A DNA stretch of 50,613 nt from Chara braunii (Eukaryota; Streptophyta; Charophyceae; Charales; Characeae): assembly GCA_003427395.1 (NCBI GenBank), contig BFEA01000690.1:178272-228884 (forward strand), read 5' to 3'. A program made the position numbers and the translations under genes. How positions within the stretch are numbered: the stretch's first letter is position 1; each line of letters starts with the position of its first letter. This document shows positions 1 through 10,249 of this stretch, in pieces. Below the pieces are notes generated by a model. That model was not told the origin of the DNA, did no database searches, and saw only the letters and a program-made list of their open reading frames with translations.

Positions 1-429
1 CCCCTGCCTTTCCACTGTCTGCTCTCCTCCGTTCCTGGTCCGCACTGCCTGTTCTTACCTTCCGTCGTCCTCGCCCCCCTGCCGAGCTGGCCCGCCGTCG
101 CCCGTCGCTCCTCACTTCACCCCGCAGCCACACCGCTCGTCGCCACACTCACCAATCCGCCCACACGTACCTGGCTCGTTACCCCATCCCAGTTCAGCCA
201 CCTCGCCCCTATCACTCCTGTGGCCCTCCCCATGCATCTGGCACCGGATCCCGTCGGGATCCGGCCTTCTCTTTGCTCTCTTTGCACCAGCCGCGTCTGG
301 CTCTCCCGTCACGTTGCCGACAGCGGAGCTCTCACCAGCGCAGCTCTGCGCTAAAACGCCCGGACCGCACAGTCATCGAACGGCACCGTCGAAACAGCGG
401 CCGGAGCCGGCCCTCCTTCCCCTACTAAT

Positions 430-458
430 GCATGTCATCCGCGCGCAGGGGCCATGCT
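430..458 (-). pseudogene. U6 snRNA 3' fragment inside the 3' LTR of A1
   Basis: On the minus strand this stretch reads as the middle-to-3' part of U6 snRNA (GCATGGCCCCTGCGC followed by GGATGACATGC). The matching LTR at 19494-19570 also carries the 5' half of U6. Here that half is lost: relative to the right LTR, the 175 bp at 19525-19699 are missing between 458 and 459. It is a non-functional remnant. Confidence 0.75.
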
Positions 459-976
459 ATCCCTAGGCCGGGTGCGGGAACCACTAGAACCCCACCGGTC
501 CCGTGGACTGGGTCCATCGCCGCCCCTACCAGCAAAACCAAGGGGGGATAGCCCTGCCGTGCCCTCAACCCTCTCAGTTTTTTCCACACGCTCTGCTGCT
601 GTTGCGCCGACGCCCGTTGGCCTCGATCTCTGTACCTCCATAGCGAAAGTCCAATGCCGTAACCCATAGGGCTATGCCCCAGCTTGGAACAATTAGGCAC
701 GGATTCCTATATGAAGTGGTGTCGCGACATGCTTAAGCCTGGGAACAACAGCCTGGGCCCCTCTTTTTGCCCGCAACCAAACGTGCCATCGCTAGGCACC
801 CGCGCCGGCTTGCCCAGACCGCACCATGGCTGCCCCGCGCTCCCGTCCTATCCCTTAATACACGGGCGCCTTAACACTGCGCGCTCACATACCCTCTAAC
901 TTAACCAGGGCAGGCCCCGGACGTGGTCGCGCCTCGCACAACCCATTTTCTCCGTCATTTGCAAAAACCAGGGCGG

Positions 977-994
977 ATACCCTTGTAAGGGTAT
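977..994. other. Perfect LTR palindrome, copy 1
   Basis: ATACCCTTGTAAGGGTAT has two 8-bp arms around a 2-bp centre. It recurs unchanged at 20320-20337 in the other A1 LTR and at 27044-27061 in A2, whose surrounding LTR sequence has diverged more. The dyad could be a protein-binding site or an RNA hairpin; nothing in the sequence tells which. Confidence 0.6.
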
Positions 995-1160
995 TCGCGC
1001 CGACAGCCTACCGGACTATATTAAGCGACGTCCCCGTCGCTACGCCAAATCAGAAAGCTACAAACTCATTCACGCTCTAATGCTGATGAGAGCGGAACCA
1101 ATTCCGATGAGCCGACAGACTCAGGGTTGAGGCCTCCAACACTCCATGCCAACATAACTA

Positions 1161-1241
1161 TATGCTGCCAGGGTTTCAACCTGGGTTTCCGTTGTCCTGA
1201 CACTAGGACGTAGGTGTATTACGCATCAATACTACAGCATA
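1161..1241 (-). other. tRNA-like structure in the A1 3' LTR
   Basis: On the minus strand a perfect 7-bp acceptor-like stem (TATGCTG with CAGCATA) encloses a 4-bp D-like stem, a GTCCT/AGGAC anticodon-like stem and a perfect 5-bp T-arm (CCAGG-TTGAAAC-CCTGG). The anticodon loop lacks the usual T33 and has a poor length, and there are extra bases between the D and anticodon arms, so it is not a standard tRNA. The same structure is at 27230-27309 in A2. A2 keeps a better box A (TGGTATAGTGGTAAG) but a poorer T stem. It is probably derived from a tRNA (Asp- or His-like) captured by the family. The matching right LTR of A1 ends before this point. Confidence 0.5.
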
Positions 1242-1495
1242 AGTTCCAAAGGCCACCTCAAACCGTCCTTTCCCCTTCGTCCTAGACAAACGTCGGTTTT
1301 TCGTTGGGTGTCCCTGTTAGACTCTCTCTTACAAGCAGAGTCATACGGGGATGCGGGCCTTAGACGAGACCTCAGAAGGCACTCTCGCCTCCCTCGCGAA
1401 AATCCTCACAATCAGACATATATATGTATACGTAGATCTCCTCTCAGCTCTTTGTGCAGTCTAGTACAGAAACGCTAGGTCTTCATCCTGGCCCA

Positions 1496-1527
1496 CCATA
1501 GTCTGGTTGATCGAGCCAGATCTATGG
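1496..1527 (-). other. Hairpin conserved in A-family LTR
   Basis: CCATAG...CTATGG encloses TCTGG...CCAGA with a 9-nt loop and one unpaired base, giving a stem of 11 pairs. The A2 copy at 27546-27577 differs by a G to T-compatible pair in the outer stem and one mismatch in the inner stem. It lies in the part of the LTR that comes first in element orientation. Confidence 0.45.
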
Positions 1528-3119
1528 CCTACCACATTGTTATCTTAGCAGCAGTCCCTTCGTTGGTTAGGCAACGATAGGTTTTCTCCTGATAGGCATT
1601 CAATCAGGGCGCCCAAACGACTCGACTCATATCCCCACCATTCCACCAGAGTAATTTCCTTGGGCTGTGCATAACCTCCTAAACTCTTACTCTGCTGGTA
1701 GACGTGGGGCCCGCAGCCAGGTTGTGCTGGCTTGCAGCCATCCAATAGGGGTTGCGCCCTAGGGGTGCCAGCCTTTACCGTCTAGCTTGGTATTCCTCAA
1801 TATGCCTTAGGATTAGCACAGGTGTCTAGATGGTGTGTCACAAAACAGACCACAGACCCACTGCGGGACTACGCAGGGATTTGTCTCACTTTAAAGGCGT
1901 CCACCAGCTCCCTATGGGATGCGCAGGAAGCGTGACCTCCTTTTCACAATCACAAACAGATTCACCAGTAGGCTCACACCAGGCCGTGGCCCACTTGACT
2001 TAATCAGAGGCAGCAGACCGCACATCCCACGACATTTTTATGCACTGACTTGCGATCTTCTCGGTTCCACCAATGGTTCCAACTTGTAACCCTGGTTTGT
2101 CTCGTCAGACTTTATCATTCAAACATTGCTTAACATGTCATTAAATCTATTACCCATTTTTCACATGAAGGGGGTCTCTCTTAATAGGTCTCCCAGTCAT
2201 CCCTCTCTTCTCATAGGATGGACTATCACGCGACCTCGGTTATATAACGGTCAATAACCAGCATTCCCACCCTCCATAATCTGAAGGGGGTCTCCACCAT
2301 AGAGCAACTCACTGAGGGCCTACTTAGGGGTCCTCTTTGTCAACTCATATGCAAAACAACTCAAACTGGGGGACCAACTTATGGGTCCCTTTCACAACTT
2401 AGCCATAAACATTCAGCAAGGTAAGCATTCGAGTCTTATAGGCACGCAAGACCCCTTAGGGTCCTCACACATCTGTCACCAAACAGTCGCACTGCCTCCC
2501 CTTATACTCGGTCATTTCACCCGCCCATGGGCAGGTCGCACGAGTATACCGAAGAGTAGACGGCAATCATAATCACACAATACGCATACATGAGATGTAT
2601 CCCACACATCTCTCACACAAAGCGCTCATTCATTGGGATAAAGCCACACGTGTGAGAGTGATAGTGATCGTCACAAGAGTAAATCCCACAGAGGGTGAAA
2701 TCAAAATATACTCGGGAGCAAAATATCTCCCTCAAGTCTCAATACAACACTCAACTCAAGCTCTCACGCACACAATTCCTAGGATATACCTAGGAATAAG
2801 ATGCCCGCCCCAGTGAACAACTCAACACTCAGTTCCCTGTACACTCTACAGGGTGGACTCACACCCCAAGTGTTATGGCTCTCAAGATCCAATCAGAAAT
2901 GTAAAGAAGGTTTCCAAACCTCCAAACCTAATGTACAAATCACACAGTCACAGGTATCTCACAACTGAATCTCACCCGCCGAACTGCATCACACACAAAC
3001 CCCAATGACCGACTGAGCCCTGCCACCTATGTATGTACAACTAGACAGGACTCCCACGGCGAACTCAGACGTGCAGACCCCTTAGGACCCACTCAACCGA
3101 CTCCGAGTACGTACATCCC

Positions 3120-5215
3120 TTACCCGACTTCTGGGTACAGAGGAACTCTAGTCCTACTGTCATATAGACAGGCCAGCCCCGACTCACTCATGGTCTCCTG
3201 GTTCTGCCTATACAACTGTGCCCTACCCCCATCTGGAGCCCGCTCTACCACTTGCCCCTGTCTGTCGTACATCCTCCCACCACTCTCTGTCACTCTCCCA
3301 GCCGCCTTGTCCTTGCAGAAGAAGCACTGATCGTCTGATCTCCCTCGACACCTCCTCTTCTTCTTCTGGGACCCAGGCAACGGCGGCGTCTCGCTAGTTC
3401 CCCTGCTCATCTCATGGCTCTGGGGCATACTCCATGACTCTGTCGGTTCTGCCTCCATCATCTGGGTACTCGGCCCTGGTAGCATCTCATCTCCCTCGGG
3501 TCGGTACGCTGGAGTGTCCAATCTCAGTGGCCTACCCTCGCGGACTACTCCCATCCCAATCGCCCCTCGCCCCTATGCAGGTCAGAAGGCTGGGGGGTCA
3601 CGACAGTCGCTGACTCGCTCATAACTTCCTGTTGCTGCTCTGAGATGTGCTCTCCTGAGTCATCTCCAGTATCCCAAGAGCCTAACTGCGTCCTCAACTC
3701 CCCTATCTCTGGCATGCGCTCCGGGGTCTCCTGCCTCTGAGGCCCTCCTGACGGCATGTCCAGTTCCATAGCTGCCACCAACTCGTCCAGTCGAGACGCC
3801 TCTCCCCCCATTACCTCCGGCTCAGTGGATGCTACAGCTCCCGTAAGGGCACCCTCCTGCACCTCCAAAAGGATCGTAGGGGACTCCTTTGTGGGGCCCC
3901 CCTCCGCCACCGGAGGTTGGGGTCTCTGCGCCGGCTCGTCCCCAGGAACCTCAATCGTCATAGCGGTGGCCTGTTGTGAGGTCAACTCCGTGGGAGTCCT
4001 GAAGCTGAACCTCCTCTCTTCGGCCTCCCGCCTTGCCGCCGCCTCTGTTGGGTCCTGGAATACCTTTCCCATTCCCTCTTGTTGTGGCGTCTCTGTCATT
4101 CCTTCCAAGCCAAGGAGCCCCTGTACCTCCTTCCCCTGGATACCATACCGGCTCTGCTCCGTCCAGTCGACCACCTTAGTGGTCGAGAGCCTCTCTACCA
4201 TAGCCACCATGTCCTGGAGCCTCCTCTCCCACTCCCCCTCCTTGGCTTCCATGCGGGACCTCCACGCTTGGTTCTTCGCCCTCTCTTCCGCCAACTGGGT
4301 GGACAACTGTCCCACTTCTAACCTCGAGACCGCCAACTCATCACTGAGCATGGAGTACCGCTGGAAGGACGAGATCGCCACCTCACCTATCCTCCTGTCT
4401 GTACGCTCAATCTCCATCCTGGCAGCTGAAAACCCCAAGTCCTCTGTCTCTCGTGCCTCGTCCACCCTCGCATTCTCCAGTCCCACCTCTCGTGACCTTA
4501 GGCGAGCAGCATCCCTCTCACCCTCATAGCTGGCCCAGGCCTCGCTAATCCTCTGTTCGCTCGTCGGAGGGTCAATCGGTGGCTTTGACGCTTCTCCTGC
4601 GGCCTCCATCCTAATCTTCTCCTGGTAAAACTCCTCGAGGCGTACCTGCACCCTCGCGCGCTTCTCTTCTTTCGTCTCCCCTGATGGCCTCCTTACCCGC
4701 GTCTCCTGGGCCTCTCGCAGTAGGTCTCTCTCATTCGTCCCCTCCCCTATGGCTGGCGGCCCTGGCGGAGTCTCCCCGGAGGTCGGCACCTCCTCATCCA
4801 TGCGTGCACCTGTAGGATCAGTTAGTTGCGGCGCCACAGTAGTAGGTGTCCTCGCCCTCTCACCCTCCTATGGCTCCGCCTGCGTCGGGGGTGGCGTAGT
4901 AGCTTCCGATGGAGGCCCCAACATCTCCTCGCTGTCCGGCTCAGGAATTCCTTCAGGCCAATACTGCCGCGTCTGCTCCGGAATCGGGGTAGGAGGATGG
5001 GTATCATCCCCAATAGTGATAACCCCCTCAGTCTGAGGCCCCCCGGACCCACGAGACCCCGCCTTGGGCCCCGGCTCAGGTGGCTCCTCCTCTGGCTCAT
5101 CCTCTACTGGCTCATACTGTGTCGGTCCGCTCTGGTCCGCTCCCAGCTGTGACGCCCCCCACTGGGACGCATCGAGATGAGCCTCCAACCTGTCGAGCGG
5201 CAGCCTCAATGGCAC
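3120..5215 (-). pseudogene. Extra ORF of A1, C-terminal half: proline/acid-rich and coiled-coil protein, broken
   Basis: From 5215 down to 3545 one minus-strand frame stays open except for a TAG at 4868-4870. The first part is rich in Pro, Glu and Gly. The middle (about 4700-4150) is rich in Glu, Arg, Ala and Leu with heptad-like spacing, so a coiled coil is likely. The last part has stretches of Glu, Pro and Gln. A frame change near 3545-3554 leads to a further 144-codon stretch down to 3120 that runs across the polypurine tract, encoded there as a Lys/Arg run, into the LTR. That stretch has one Cys pair (CFFC). I recognise no enzyme. It lies on the same strand as gag-pol and downstream of integrase, where Ty3/gypsy elements may carry accessory ORFs. 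Plus-strand ORFs over this region are its shadows. Confidence 0.55.
3351..3367 (-). other. Polypurine tract of A1
   Basis: On the element strand this reads AGAAGAAGAAGAGGAGG and directly abuts the TGTCGAG start of the 3' LTR. A purine run at this place primes plus-strand DNA synthesis in LTR retrotransposons. Its exact fit to the 7-bp LTR inverted repeat supports the LTR border. Confidence 0.8.
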
Positions 5216-5973
5216 CGCCTCTCCTCCCTCTGGTAACGTCGGCGACGGACCCGTTGATCACTGTCCGTGACTCGGCAAAACTCCACCCGCTCGAGTCCAT
5301 AGGTAGGGGGTAGCTCTGCCGTTTGAGCTGGCCCCGCGGCCTGAACTGGCTCCACCGCCTGGGTGGCCTCTGCTGGCCCATCTCGCTGTGCCAAGGCCTT
5401 TCGGCCCCCTCTGGTCGTAGTGGCCCCTCTCGCCTCTGGGCCCCGTGGCCTCTTACTCCTCTATCGTCTCTCCACCCTGGGCTCTAGTCTCTCGGGCTCC
5501 AGTCGTCGAAATGCTTGCCTCAACTGGGCCTGGCAGTCCTCCCAGTCGCATGCCCTGTCCCGGATCTGCCTCGCCAACGACCTCTCCGCCCTCCGCATCC
5601 AGAGGGGCAGCATCTGCATCCACTCCTCCTGCCCAGTCCCCTCGTCGCGCATATACTGCTCATAGGCCGGAATGAACTCCTTCGCATTGCCTTCCTCCAA
5701 TCGAATAGGCAACCCATCCGGTCCCAACGGCGAAGTCCTCAGCATCTGCATCCTCGCCTCCATATCCTACCAGGTCAAAGCCTCCTCCCGGATGTGCGCA
5801 ATAGGCTCCTCAAAACGCCCAACTCCTCTCAGGTGTCGTATCCTCTCCAAGGTAGACCAACCCTCCTGTGTTGCATGTGGCTGGTAGGAGTCCAGAAAGA
5901 GCTCTATGTTATCATCGTCCTCTGTCGTGGCCTCGCGCCCCTCCCGCCTCTCTGCATGGCTGTCTTCGAAAAG
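5216..5973 (-). pseudogene. Extra ORF of A1, N-terminal half: gag/capsid-like module, two stops
   Basis: The frame is open from 5973, just after a TGA at 5974-5976, to about 5206, apart from TAG codons at 5767-5769 and 5461-5463. No ATG precedes the conserved part, so the true start is unclear. Two stretches look alike: about 5910-5770 (NIELFLDSY ... LRGVGRFEEPI ... ALTW) and about 5690-5500 (KEFIPAYEQYM ... LPLWMRRAE ... DWEDCQAQLRQAF). The pattern of F-x-x-Y, a central W or LR, and a final DW plus a Leu/Phe-rich helix resembles the capsid core of Ty3/gypsy Gag. This suggests a second Gag-like protein, perhaps with a doubled module. The assignment is by eye and needs a profile search. The matching part of A2 is deleted at the junction near 27700. 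Confidence 0.5.
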
Positions 5974-6148
5974 TCAGACCTGCACAACAGGCGAGAGAAA
6001 AGCAAGCAGGCACACAACAAGGTTAGCCCTCGGTTCATCGAGTTTTCATGATAACACACATGTCTTTTCCTACTCCCTCACCTGCCTTAACCATAATATG
6101 CAACACCTCAAGGACTTGTCCACTCTGAAGAATGTAAAATTTTTTTAC

Positions 6149-7447
6149 CTATTCCCTGGCCACGAATTTCTTCAGCCTGGTCCTTGATACCCAATCCCGC
6201 CAGCCTGTCCCGTCCAGCTCCTCGATCTGATAGGCCCCAAATTCGCCACATCGCAAAATTGTATAGGGGCCCATCCATCTCTTGTCGAGCTTCCTCGACC
6301 ATTGCTTCTCCAGAGAGGAGTCGTATAGTAACACGACGTCCCCCACTGCCAACGGCTCCTTCCTTACTCGCGCCATCTGGTCCCACCTCATCTTATCTTC
6401 CATGCGGCTCCTTTCTACCTGGTCAGCGGCCTCTCGCAATTTTTCTTCGGCCGCCCCCACTCGCCGCGCCCGAATATCGAGCAGTTCTTCGAAGGACAGG
6501 TTCACCTCCAAGTCCTGGCGCCTCCAAGTTTTCATAAAGCTTTCTATGGGAAAGGTGGCATGCCTCCCATACCATAGTGTGGCTGGCGCGTACTTGGTAG
6601 TCCTCTTTACAGCAACATTCTCCACGAAGAAAGCTGCCCGTAGGAACTTTGGCCATTGGCCAGGCTTGCCCTCTGTCCACTTAGCCAGGAGATTCATGAT
6701 GGTACTGTGCCCTCTCTCCACAGGAGCGTTCGCTTGAGGGTGCGCGGCCGTAGTATAGTTGGTCACTACGCCATACCCTGCAAGCAACGCCCTCACCTCA
6801 TTGCAGGTAAACTCTGATCCTCGATCCATCACGAACTCCTTGACAAAAGGATATCGCAGGTAATACTCCTCGATGCAGTTTGCCAAAACCGGGCCAGTCT
6901 TCGTCCGGATAGATCGTTCGTCCACAAACCCAGTAAGGTTATCCCGTGCATCGAAGATGTGGTTACACCCATTCTCCCTTGCTGGCATGAATAATAGGTC
7001 CAAGTGTACGACCGCACCCACTTCCCTTTCCAACCTTGGATGTAGGGGCTCTCTAGGCCTTTGCGCTGACCTCTCTTGGCAAGGTATACAGGACTGACAG
7101 TATTTGATAACCATCGTCAGCATCCCGTCCCAATGGTAGAGCTCGCTTATCTTCGCGCATGTGGCACCTACTCCTCTGTGCCCCCCTGCTATATCATCGT
7201 GTAGGGCTGCTATGATATCAATTTGCCGGTTCCTCCCACATACGATCCTCTTGGGGTTCCCGACCTGCCGCTTTATAAACAAGTGGCCGTCTCTTACCAC
7301 ATAGAGGTGCCTCATCTTCTGTGCCTTGGCACTTGCATCTCTATCCCTCATCTCACATGATAGGAGCAACCCCAATTCCCGGTAGATCCCATCGTACTCC
7401 TCCGCCCAAAACGCCTCCTTGATTTCTCCTTCCTCAAATTCGTCGTC
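6149..7447 (-). pseudogene. A1 integrase (end of gag-pol)
   Basis: Integrase inserts the cDNA into the host genome. In the 408-codon stretch from 7375 I see the HHCC zinc-binding domain (H59, H66, C96, C99) and the catalytic core with D126 (VHLDLLF), D184 (VMDRGSEF) and E220 (APVERGH). The last two are separated by 35 residues, the canonical D,D35E spacing. A C-terminal GPY/F module follows (RWMGPYTIL). The region ends with a basic tail at a stop at 6149. No chromodomain is seen. The TAG at 7448-7450 that separates it from RNase H stands where A2 has Gln (SQDDEF), so it is a C to T nonsense change within one continuous frame. The integrase itself is undamaged to the eye. Confidence 0.9.
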
Positions 7448-8341
7448 CTAACTTTTAGGAACTAAAATCTCATCTTCCTCATGACTGAACGAGCCTTTCC
7501 GGTCGAAGTCTCCTTGCAGGAGCGTATTGGTGAGCAGGTACATCCCTCCCATTAGTTGCTCATGCTCCTCTACCTGAGTGGGGCCTTCCTCTATTGTCCT
7601 CACTTCCTCCACCAAACTGTGCATTCCTGCCAATGCCAACTTCATCATCCAACCAACATCCTTGCTCCCCACGGATCCTCCTCCTGAAAAGGCTTGAGGA
7701 CCAACTCTTCCTTCTGCCCGTACCCCCTTTGGCGCTAACCATATAGGGTGGCTGACGCAACTGGGTACTCGCAGGGACCACTCGTTTATATGCAGGCGGA
7801 CGTTCTCCTCCTGGTTCAAAAACCCATCAACTGGTGGGGCGTCTTCTATTGATTCCTGGTCTGATCCGTCCCAGTTGATGCGGCTTAACCCATCTGCCTT
7901 GTTCTTGTTCCCTGGAATCCTTTCCAGCTCGAAATTAAACATCCAAACGTAGGTCAACCATCTTGCAACGGTTGGGTCAGATGAAGTATAATTCTTCAGG
8001 GAACATGCCAGTGCAGTAGGGTTCACCCTCAAGATGAGCCTCCTGCCAAAAACATAGTTCCGGAAGGTCCTTAGGCAATGAAGTACCGCCAGCGTTTCCT
8101 TCTTGGACTAAGAGTAGTTCCTCTCAGTTGTATTGAGGGTACGACTTTCGAATCTTAGCGGCCTCTCCTTCCCTTCAGTGTCTGCCTGAATCAGGACTCC
8201 TCCTAAGGCAGTTGGCCCAGCGTCCATCTCAATGACGAATGGTCTTTCCTCCGTGGCCTCGTAGTTGGGCGCTCCCAATACCAAGCCTCCTTCCTTAAAC
8301 TCTCCCTTCATCCTACCGACCGCCTCTTCCTGTTCTTCGCC
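7448..8341 (-). pseudogene. A1 RNase H and connection region
   Basis: This part of pol degrades the RNA strand of the RNA/DNA hybrid. The start (FVIEMDAGPTALGGVLIQ) is the first RNase H motif with its catalytic Asp, followed by LRFESRTLNTTERNYS and, after a TAG at 8108-8110, KKETLAVL with its Glu. The end of the domain is marked by LERIPGNKNKADGLSR with its Asp. The A2 copy has Gln at the place of the TAG (NYSQFKRETLAV). A linker to integrase follows. Same frame as the flanking RT and integrase. Confidence 0.85.
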
Positions 8342-10249
8342 TCAGACCCATTCCTGATCCTGACGTACCAACTTCCTTAAATGCTCCATCTTTGTGGCGA
8401 AGTCCTTCACGAAGCTCCTCCAAAATCCGCACGTCCCAAGGAAGCTCCTCACATCTGTTATCAAGCGGAAGGGCACCGACCATTCAAGAATCTTGTCTGT
8501 TTTCTTTACGTCAGACCTTCTCCCACTCTCGTTACAGACAAAACCTAGAATCGTGGCCTCCCTCCTACAATGTTTCGACTTGGGGACGCTTGCTGTCAGG
8601 TTACGTTCCTCCAATAACCCCAGAACCTGATCGATGTCTTGGACATGCTTCCAGACAAAACGCCGCACACCGGGCATCACTTCATCTTCCTCTTTCTCCT
8701 TCGGACCTTTGACCACCAGGTCATCGATATAGGGCTGAGTGATATGTGGGCTGACCGTCTGCATGACTCTGATCATATGCCTCTGCACCATCGCTACTGC
8801 ACTCGTCCAGCCTTGAGGCGCCACGTTCATGTGAATCAACCCTCTGGGTGTGTGCATCGCCGTTACGGGCCTGTCTGACGGGTATACCGAGAATTGGTCG
8901 TACCCAGAGTAGAGGTCTATAAGCGAGATTATAGGCCTCCCTGCGCACGACTCTGACAGTGCGTCCGCATTCGGCAACCGCCCTGCATCCCGCACTGTCA
9001 CCGCATTTAGCCGTTGCAAGTCCTGCACCCACCTTAGCGTCCCATTTGGTTTAATAAAACAAAACCAAGGCGACGCGTACGGTCCACTAGAATAGTCGGC
9101 CACATGCGTCCGCATCTTGCCGTCCAGGTAGTCCACCACCTTCTTCTCCTCATCCGGATTTGGGTATCGCGCGCCCCTTAGATTCCATGGCTCGTGTGGA
9201 ACGGTGTGGATTCGTATCATCGGAATCTTGTCCACATCCAGCCTCCCACGCTCGTCGTCATTGAACTCATACGCGCGGTGTCTTTTCTTCATCAGCCCCA
9301 CCATCAATGATCTTTCCTGGGGCGACAAGAAGTCGGGCTCCCCAATTATCAACTTCCCCTCATTCTTGTCGTCGATACGGCACGGCCCGGCCAATGCGTG
9401 CTCCCGCATACGCCGTATCAATTCTCGTTCCCGCTCGTAGTAGGCTTCCTCATCCTCCGTAATGAGCACGGGAACTGGGCGACACTTCTTATCTACGATC
9501 TTGTACCGCCTTTGGGAGCCCTGCTTAAGCCCTCCCCTAAAAAAAGGCCGGCTTGTTGTTCGGGCCTGGGCCATTGCAGGGCCTCCTCCCCCTCCTGGAA
9601 GCCGATACACCAACTCCACCTCTCCCACTTGAGGGTTCTCCAAAACCTGCTCCCTCAATGCCTTAATGGCCTCCGGATCCGCCATGTCATGAGCCGACAC
9701 CACCTCCATGGCCTTATTCACATCTGTGAGGCTCAGTGTCAGCACCTCAGCCTTATCCTCCTCCTCGTGCACTTCCCAAAGCCGTCTTCGCTCATTTTCC
9801 GATTCCTCGAAGGTGAATGAGCCGAGATTAGACCTATTCCTCCCGCTCCCCGGCCACATGTTCCGGCAGGTGATAACTTCATAATTCCCACACGCTGGGT
9901 CACATAGGAGCAGGATCATTGTCCCGTCGGGCTTATTAAAAATCAACATCTTTGTTCGACATAGGAACGACCTTCCCAGAAGGATGGGATGATCGACATC
10001 GGGCATGACGAAGAAGCACGTCCTGGCTCGCACCTTCCCAATCTCTATAATCACATTAGACGTCGTGCCGCAAAAAGCGGCCTTGCAGTTGGCGCCATGC
10101 AGCATGCCATGGTCCGAGCGGTCGATTTCCATGCCTATCATCACCGCCTCCTTCTCCCTGATGATATTCATTTTTGCGCCCGTGTCCACCATCCCAGTGC
10201 ACTTTTGGTTCTTTATCACCAGATCCACCTGCCCGCACACCACACATTT
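8342..10249 (-). pseudogene. A1 protease and reverse transcriptase
   Basis: The 633-codon open stretch begins with a retropepsin-like aspartic protease (active site MVDTGAKMNII, residues 18-28, and the later HPILLGRSFL). After a linker comes the RT: fingers around residues 340-400, SPWFCFIKPNG, motif A LIDLYSGYDQ (D443), motif B around VAPQGWTSA and the catalytic YIDDLVV (505-508). The thumb contains the FLGTCGFWRSF motif typical of Ty3/gypsy. The stretch is closed by a TGA at 8342-8344 where A2 has TGG (Trp), and opened after a TGA at 10250-10252. Catalytic residues are intact. The order protease-RT-RNase H-integrase defines Ty3/gypsy. Confidence 0.9.

Larger units (their letters stand above)
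1..3350 (-). repeat. 3' LTR of A1 (partial; its outer part lies left of the window)
   Basis: The LTR end is placed at 3350 because the sequence reads CTCGACA there, the exact inverse of the TGTCGAG that starts the right LTR at 13124, and it is followed at once by a polypyrimidine run that is a polypurine tract on the element strand. Bases 1-1005 match the right LTR, and 960-1640 match the LTR of A2 at about 27030-27700. Bases about 1650-3100 have no other copy in the window and hold no coding sequence that I recognise. Bases 3120-3350 are also read by the end of the extra ORF. Confidence 0.8.

Noticed and set aside
2198-2213. Alternative polypurine tract and LTR end near 2199 (CA followed by TCCCTCTCTTCTC)
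   Set aside because: Lacks the inverted repeat with the other LTR end. The site at 3350 has a 7-bp perfect match and a longer purine run.
3756-4529. Plus-strand ORF of 257 codons
   Set aside because: Antisense shadow of the coiled-coil ORF on the minus strand, Ser-rich as expected for such a shadow.
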